Below are positions 60,201 to 64,000 of a stretch of DNA of 64,000 nt, piece after piece. Position numbers and translations under genes: made by a program. The notes beneath the pieces were generated by a model that was given only the letters and a program-made list of their open reading frames with translations, had not been told where the DNA came from and did no database searches. This DNA comes from Primula veris (Eukaryota > Streptophyta > Magnoliopsida > Ericales > Primulaceae), in assembly GCA_963682055.1 (NCBI GenBank), contig OY821749.1, positions 31,441,631 through 31,505,630 of the forward strand, in the 5' to 3' direction. The first letter of the stretch is position 1, and each line of letters starts with the position of its first letter.

Positions 60201-63200
60201 CCCTATGTTAGGAGAATTACGATAAGATATTTACAGAAAATAAGATGGTTTAATAAAATAAGCCAGGTTATAAACAAGTTAGAGATACAGATAACATTGA
60301 CACATGCCACTTTTAATGAATTTGACACAGTGAAGTAGTGAACCTCTACTCCCACTTTTAGATGCAATGTTGTAACATCAGATACAATGATCAATCGTAC
60401 TGCAAGCACACGTGAGTGGTTTGGAGCTTATGTATTCATGAACAAAACATTGATGTACTGTAATCATACATTTTAGATTGCAAGCATATCTATTACTGTT
60501 TACACATAAAGGTGTTAAAAAATAATGCTTTGTTAACAAGTCCACCACACTAAGAACATATAGCATAAGAACAAAAGAATATTAACCATCAAGGAGAAAG
60601 TTGATAGGATATTCACTAACTTTTATTTTAATGGGAAGCAAAAAACTTATGGAATATCAAAGAAAACTTGTAAGTGGATTTTAAGTTATATGGGCTAATA
60701 AATTGGGAGGAAAAAGTAGTAAATTTGTGTTGTTCTGTGTGGAAAATAAGCAGCTCAATTGACTATCTACTAACGACACATGCTAATAATTGATCAGTTT
60801 ATAGTTGTCCATTTCCTTTGTCATACAAGTAAAGTACTGGTTCACTATAAGGCACCACCAAGAAGATGCAAGGATAGATATACAGATGTAATGAGTACAG
60901 TTTATTATCTGAAGTACCTGATTGAGAACCATCCCAACCACTTGTAGCAGCCATAGCAGAGACTGATCTAGTGGGAGGTGCGTCATCAATATGACTTTGA
61001 AAATAAGCTACAAGTCGATCAATTTCTTCAAACATCCTTTTCCGAAATTTAAAGCCTTTAGGATATAAACCAATGTATTCGTGATGTGGGTTCGTACTTC
61101 TAATAAAGGTCAGAATAAATGATCCAGGATGCTCATGGGATATACCGATACAGTAAACGATTCTCATCGGGTTTTTGGTTTTCTCGTTTCTTAAGAACTC
61201 GTCGATATCTGTTTTGCTACCCTTCTGAAACTTGCGGTAGCTCAACATTGTCTTTAAGTTTGTTACTAAAGGATCGACATAACGGTCCATCACCTGTGCA
61301 TCAAACGACAATTTATTAAAAGGGGAAAATATGAAGCTTATTATCAAAGAAAACATAGATGTATAAATAAGGTATCACTGACATGGCACCCAAAAAATAC
61401 GATAAACTTAATTTAAGAAAGACGGCACTTGTACAATACTCCCACTCCATTAGAATTTAGATCATAGATATTTATACCATGTATAGTATCACCAATAGCA
61501 CCCAAAAACAATAAATAATTTTAATCAGTTGAAGAAATAGCATTGATGTTAACTCGCTGATAAAACTCGAGAAGCTAAGGTTAAATTCATCATATAAAAA
61601 AGACTAGCACAAAAGAATAACACTTAACAATATTTGAAATTAGATTTTGGATTTAGACCACTAATAGTAAGTATCCTCCACCTTAGAGAGAGAGAGAGAG
61701 GGGCAGAGAAATCTAATGCATAAATCAGCATGAAACAGATTTATTCAAGTAAGTATACAGAGCACTCTATTACAAAGAGCTAAATATTATGTTTTACTAT
61801 AAAAACTAACACTATCAGAGACTAATTATTAAAACATCTAAAATCCGAACCCAGCTTTAGCATTCACCTGAGTCCTGAAGATGACATTGATGTTAATTTT
61901 TTTAATTACTGGCAGCGTTCATTAAGATGAGGTAAAATCGATTATTTAAATAGATATACTAGAGAAAAGTTAGGCATAAACATTAAAACCCTCCTCTCAG
62001 AGAGATAGTTAGATAGATAGATACAGACCTCATCTAAGTCCTCAAATGTATCATCCGCAACTTTCAGTGTCTTTCCTAGACGAAGCAAACTTGTCATGTC
62101 CTTGTGTTCTTTCCCACCTTCAGCTATGTCTTTGTGCGCATAAACCCCATCACTAACTTTCAGCGTTAGAGTCAAATATGAAGGCCCGCGAGAACTAGGG
62201 CGGAAAATACATTCACCTGCATCTTTCCTTGAAAGTAGCTAGAAAACAAACAGATTCTGGCATTAATAAGGGAGGAAACTTGCAAAAAGGAAACAAAATA
62301 ATGCATTAAAATTATGTAGGTTGGGCATTCAAATGGCTTATAAACATGTCCAGAAAGTAAAACTTCAGAATGTAAGAAAAGGAACCTTTAAAAAAAAATT
62401 GGGGAAAAACACAATCGGCCAAATCTTAGGCCTTCTTTGTTTGCAAGCTTATAACTTCAGTCATTTGATTTATGCTAAATAGCTGAGATTTCTGTTTGTT
62501 TTTTTGACATGAAAATACTATACGCTCTAAGCTGGACAAACCAAAAAAAAAAAATCTGACATCAAGCTTATAACCAGTTTATTTACTAAAACATTGCAAG
62601 CCCAACAACAAAGTCATCAAATATTGACTCTTCAACTCAGAAAAAACGGAGCAAGGTATGCTTATGAAAAATCTTTACATATGAAACTAATATATGAAAG
62701 CTGCAATTATCTGATAAAATCAAATTAACAACATTCCTGAGGTGTATTACCCAAAATCTAAAACAACATTATAAAGTCGGGACAAACCTCAATAGCTTCT
62801 TCTGCTGTAATATTCTGAAAGCGAGGATGAACAATCATCCTAGGTTTGAAATGCTTTTTAGACAGTTCTTTTTCTTTACGGCTCTTTTCTTGCTCACTCA
62901 GTAAGATGTTCCGGTCTTCATGGTAAAAAGGGTCTCTTTCTTGGTTAGTGTTCTGGATTTGGGTAACATTCATTTCACTTTCTCGGCAAGATAAATAGAC
63001 GAGGTACCTATTTTTTTGAATAGACTTGATCCTACATGAAATAATATCACCTTCATGTAATTTTTCTGTCATATCGGGATCAGTCTCTCCGCCAACAGAA
63101 TAGTCTTCACTCATAAGTATACCAGTTAAACCAGAATCAAGTCCACAAATTGCTTTATTTTCTTGGACTCTTCGGATTTTCACTTGGAGGATTCTACCCT

Positions 63201-63953
63201 CGACAAGGGTATCATCCGTCTCCCCTGAGATCATACCGAATTCCTCGTCTTGGCTTGGTTCTTCGTATTTCCTACGCCAATCGTTAAACCCATGTAACAA
63301 CTCTAATTTAATATTTTCCAGAATTTGTTTCTTGTTATCCAGACCCTTAGAAGCAACATACGATTCAACATCGAAGTATCTCAACTCGGATTTTTCTCTA
63401 ACATGCTCTAATGCAAGGTCAAAGTCGTCATTAACATCACCATGGCCATCCTCTTTGTAAATATCTTTGGCTAAATCCTGAGCAAGCCCATAAGATTCGG
63501 GGTGTATTCTCGTGTCGTCTAAGAAATCAACATATTGTCTAGCACTAGCGGCTAAGCCAGATCGTCTAACACGTAAAAAACCCACAGCATTGACAAAGAC
63601 CCTTTTACCTAAATGATGAGCTGTCATGAAATCTTTACGTGTATAAACCGCACCATCTTTTGATAAAGATCTCGTTAAAAACGCTGCCTTTCTAGGTCCA
63701 AGACCAGATATAAATTGCAGAGGGGTAAATAACCATTCATGGGCTATAGCTAAATTAATGTCGATTCCCACTTGATTGGTTATATCCACCATTATTTGTT
63801 CGACTACTCTGTACTTCTCATCTGGAGAAAGAAGATCTTCTAAAGGGCTAAGCTTCCAAGATAAGATCTCTCTTTCTGGCCCACAAAGAGCTGATATCAT
63901 TGCGATTGGGTTTTGAATATAACGCCCAAGAGCAACAGCATGCTTAACAATAC
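57253..63953 (-). CDS. SPT6L: SPT6-like transcription elongation factor (SPT6L), 3' part, with zinc-knuckle and WG/GW tail
   Basis: Histone chaperone and RNA polymerase II elongation factor; the N-terminal exons lie beyond the right edge. Exons seen: 63953-62788, 62238-62029, 61293-60918, 60005-58014, 57482-57253 (3974 bp, phases continuous). Order: end of the YqgF-like domain; helix-hairpin-helix ([17 protein letters not shown]); death-like domain ([20 protein letters not shown]); S1 domain ([14 protein letters not shown]...[12 protein letters not shown]); tandem SH2 ([20 protein letters not shown] and [14 protein letters not shown]...[18 protein letters not shown]). The last two exons encode an RGG-like box ([17 protein letters not shown]), nine CCHC knuckles ([14 protein letters not shown] type) and over 25 Trp mainly as WG/GW, ending GGGW. 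A WG/GW-rich tail after the SH2 domains is known in plant SPT6L and can bind Argonaute; the knuckles are the oddity. Stop at 57253-57255. The exon-5 acceptor could be TTAG or the in-frame GGCAG six bases further on. Confidence 0.93.
58384..58884 (-). repeat. six in-frame zinc-knuckle modules in the SPT6L tail
   Basis: C-terminal cluster of six CCHC knuckles, each 14 codons (CxxCxxxGHxxxxC), at 58843-58884, 58747-58788, 58663-58704, 58567-58608, 58468-58509 and 58384-58425. Spacing is 84-99 bp, always a multiple of three, with Gly-rich linkers ending in CPEAGG. All zinc ligands are intact. A second cluster of three lies at 59623-59664, 59713-59754 and 59812-59853. Confidence 0.93.
59041..59420 (-). 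repeat. 120-bp coding minisatellite of WG-type repeats in the SPT6L tail
   Basis: Two full 120-bp units (59041-59160, 59161-59280) and shorter 75-bp and 45-to-60-bp variants follow each other. Each full unit encodes [12 protein letters not shown], then a Gly-rich [11 protein letters not shown], then [15 protein letters not shown]. Units are multiples of three, so copy-number change keeps the frame and changes only the number of Trp sites. Units are more than 90 percent alike by eye, implying recent expansion or homogenisation. Confidence 0.92.
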
Positions 63954-64000
63954 CTGGCATAGCAAGAATTTTTAATCAAAGTAAAAAAAAAAGATTATGG

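Noticed and set aside
1..64000. CRISPR arrays, operons or prokaryotic regulatory sites
   Set aside because: The DNA is clearly plant nuclear; all tandem repeats seen are minisatellites or transposon parts, not spacer-separated repeats.

Overview
This is a stretch of plant nuclear DNA. It is AT-rich, its genes have many short exons with GT..AG introns, and it carries plant-type transposons (CACTA, Mutator-like, Stowaway/mariner-type MITEs). The proteins are plant-type (VQ motif, DC1 domains, SPT6 with a WG-rich tail, exportin-7 with a plant-like start), which points to a eudicot. I cannot name the species from sequence alone.

Layout. 0-2.7 kb: an antisense, broken 3' end of the augmin gene AUG1 next to the C-terminal exon of a plant calmodulin-binding protein. 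2.73-7.07 kb: a complete-ended CACTA transposon with a 3-bp target duplication, no visible transposase and a decayed gene-like cargo. 7.6-10.4 kb: a two-exon DC1-domain protein on the minus strand. 13.0-30.0 kb: the complete minus-strand exportin-7 gene. I resolved 28 coding exons (3159 bp, 1052 residues, no frameshift) plus a probable 3.1-kb leader intron and a TATA box. 30-41 kb: gene-free, with foldbacks, tandem duplications and transposon fragments. 41.3-41.9 kb: an intronless VQ-motif protein (minus). 44.0 kb: a lone degenerate 5S rRNA copy. 44.67-47.16 kb: a Mutator-like foldback element with a perfect 9-bp target duplication; it contains telomere-like arrays, GC-rich hairpin repeats and a coat/Gag-like ORF. 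49-53.5 kb: mostly empty. 55.2-56.0 kb: a RING-H2 ubiquitin ligase (plus) with a leader intron. 57.25-64 kb: the 3' part of an SPT6-like transcription elongation factor gene (minus), convergent with the RING gene.

The most unusual coding feature is the SPT6-like tail. After the tandem SH2 domains, the reading frame continues through an RGG-type box, nine CCHC zinc knuckles in two clusters, and more than 25 Trp residues mostly in WG/GW context, part of them in a 120-bp coding minisatellite. WG/GW tails in plant SPT6 are known as Argonaute-binding platforms; nine zinc knuckles woven into one is not something I recall. The most unusual non-coding feature is the Mutator-like element in which telomere-type repeats abut both orientations of a virus- or retroelement-like ORF end.

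The real genes are unrelated housekeeping or signalling genes: nuclear export (exportin-7), RNA polymerase II elongation (SPT6-like), ubiquitination (RING-H2), VQ and DC1 proteins. They do not form a cluster with a shared job.
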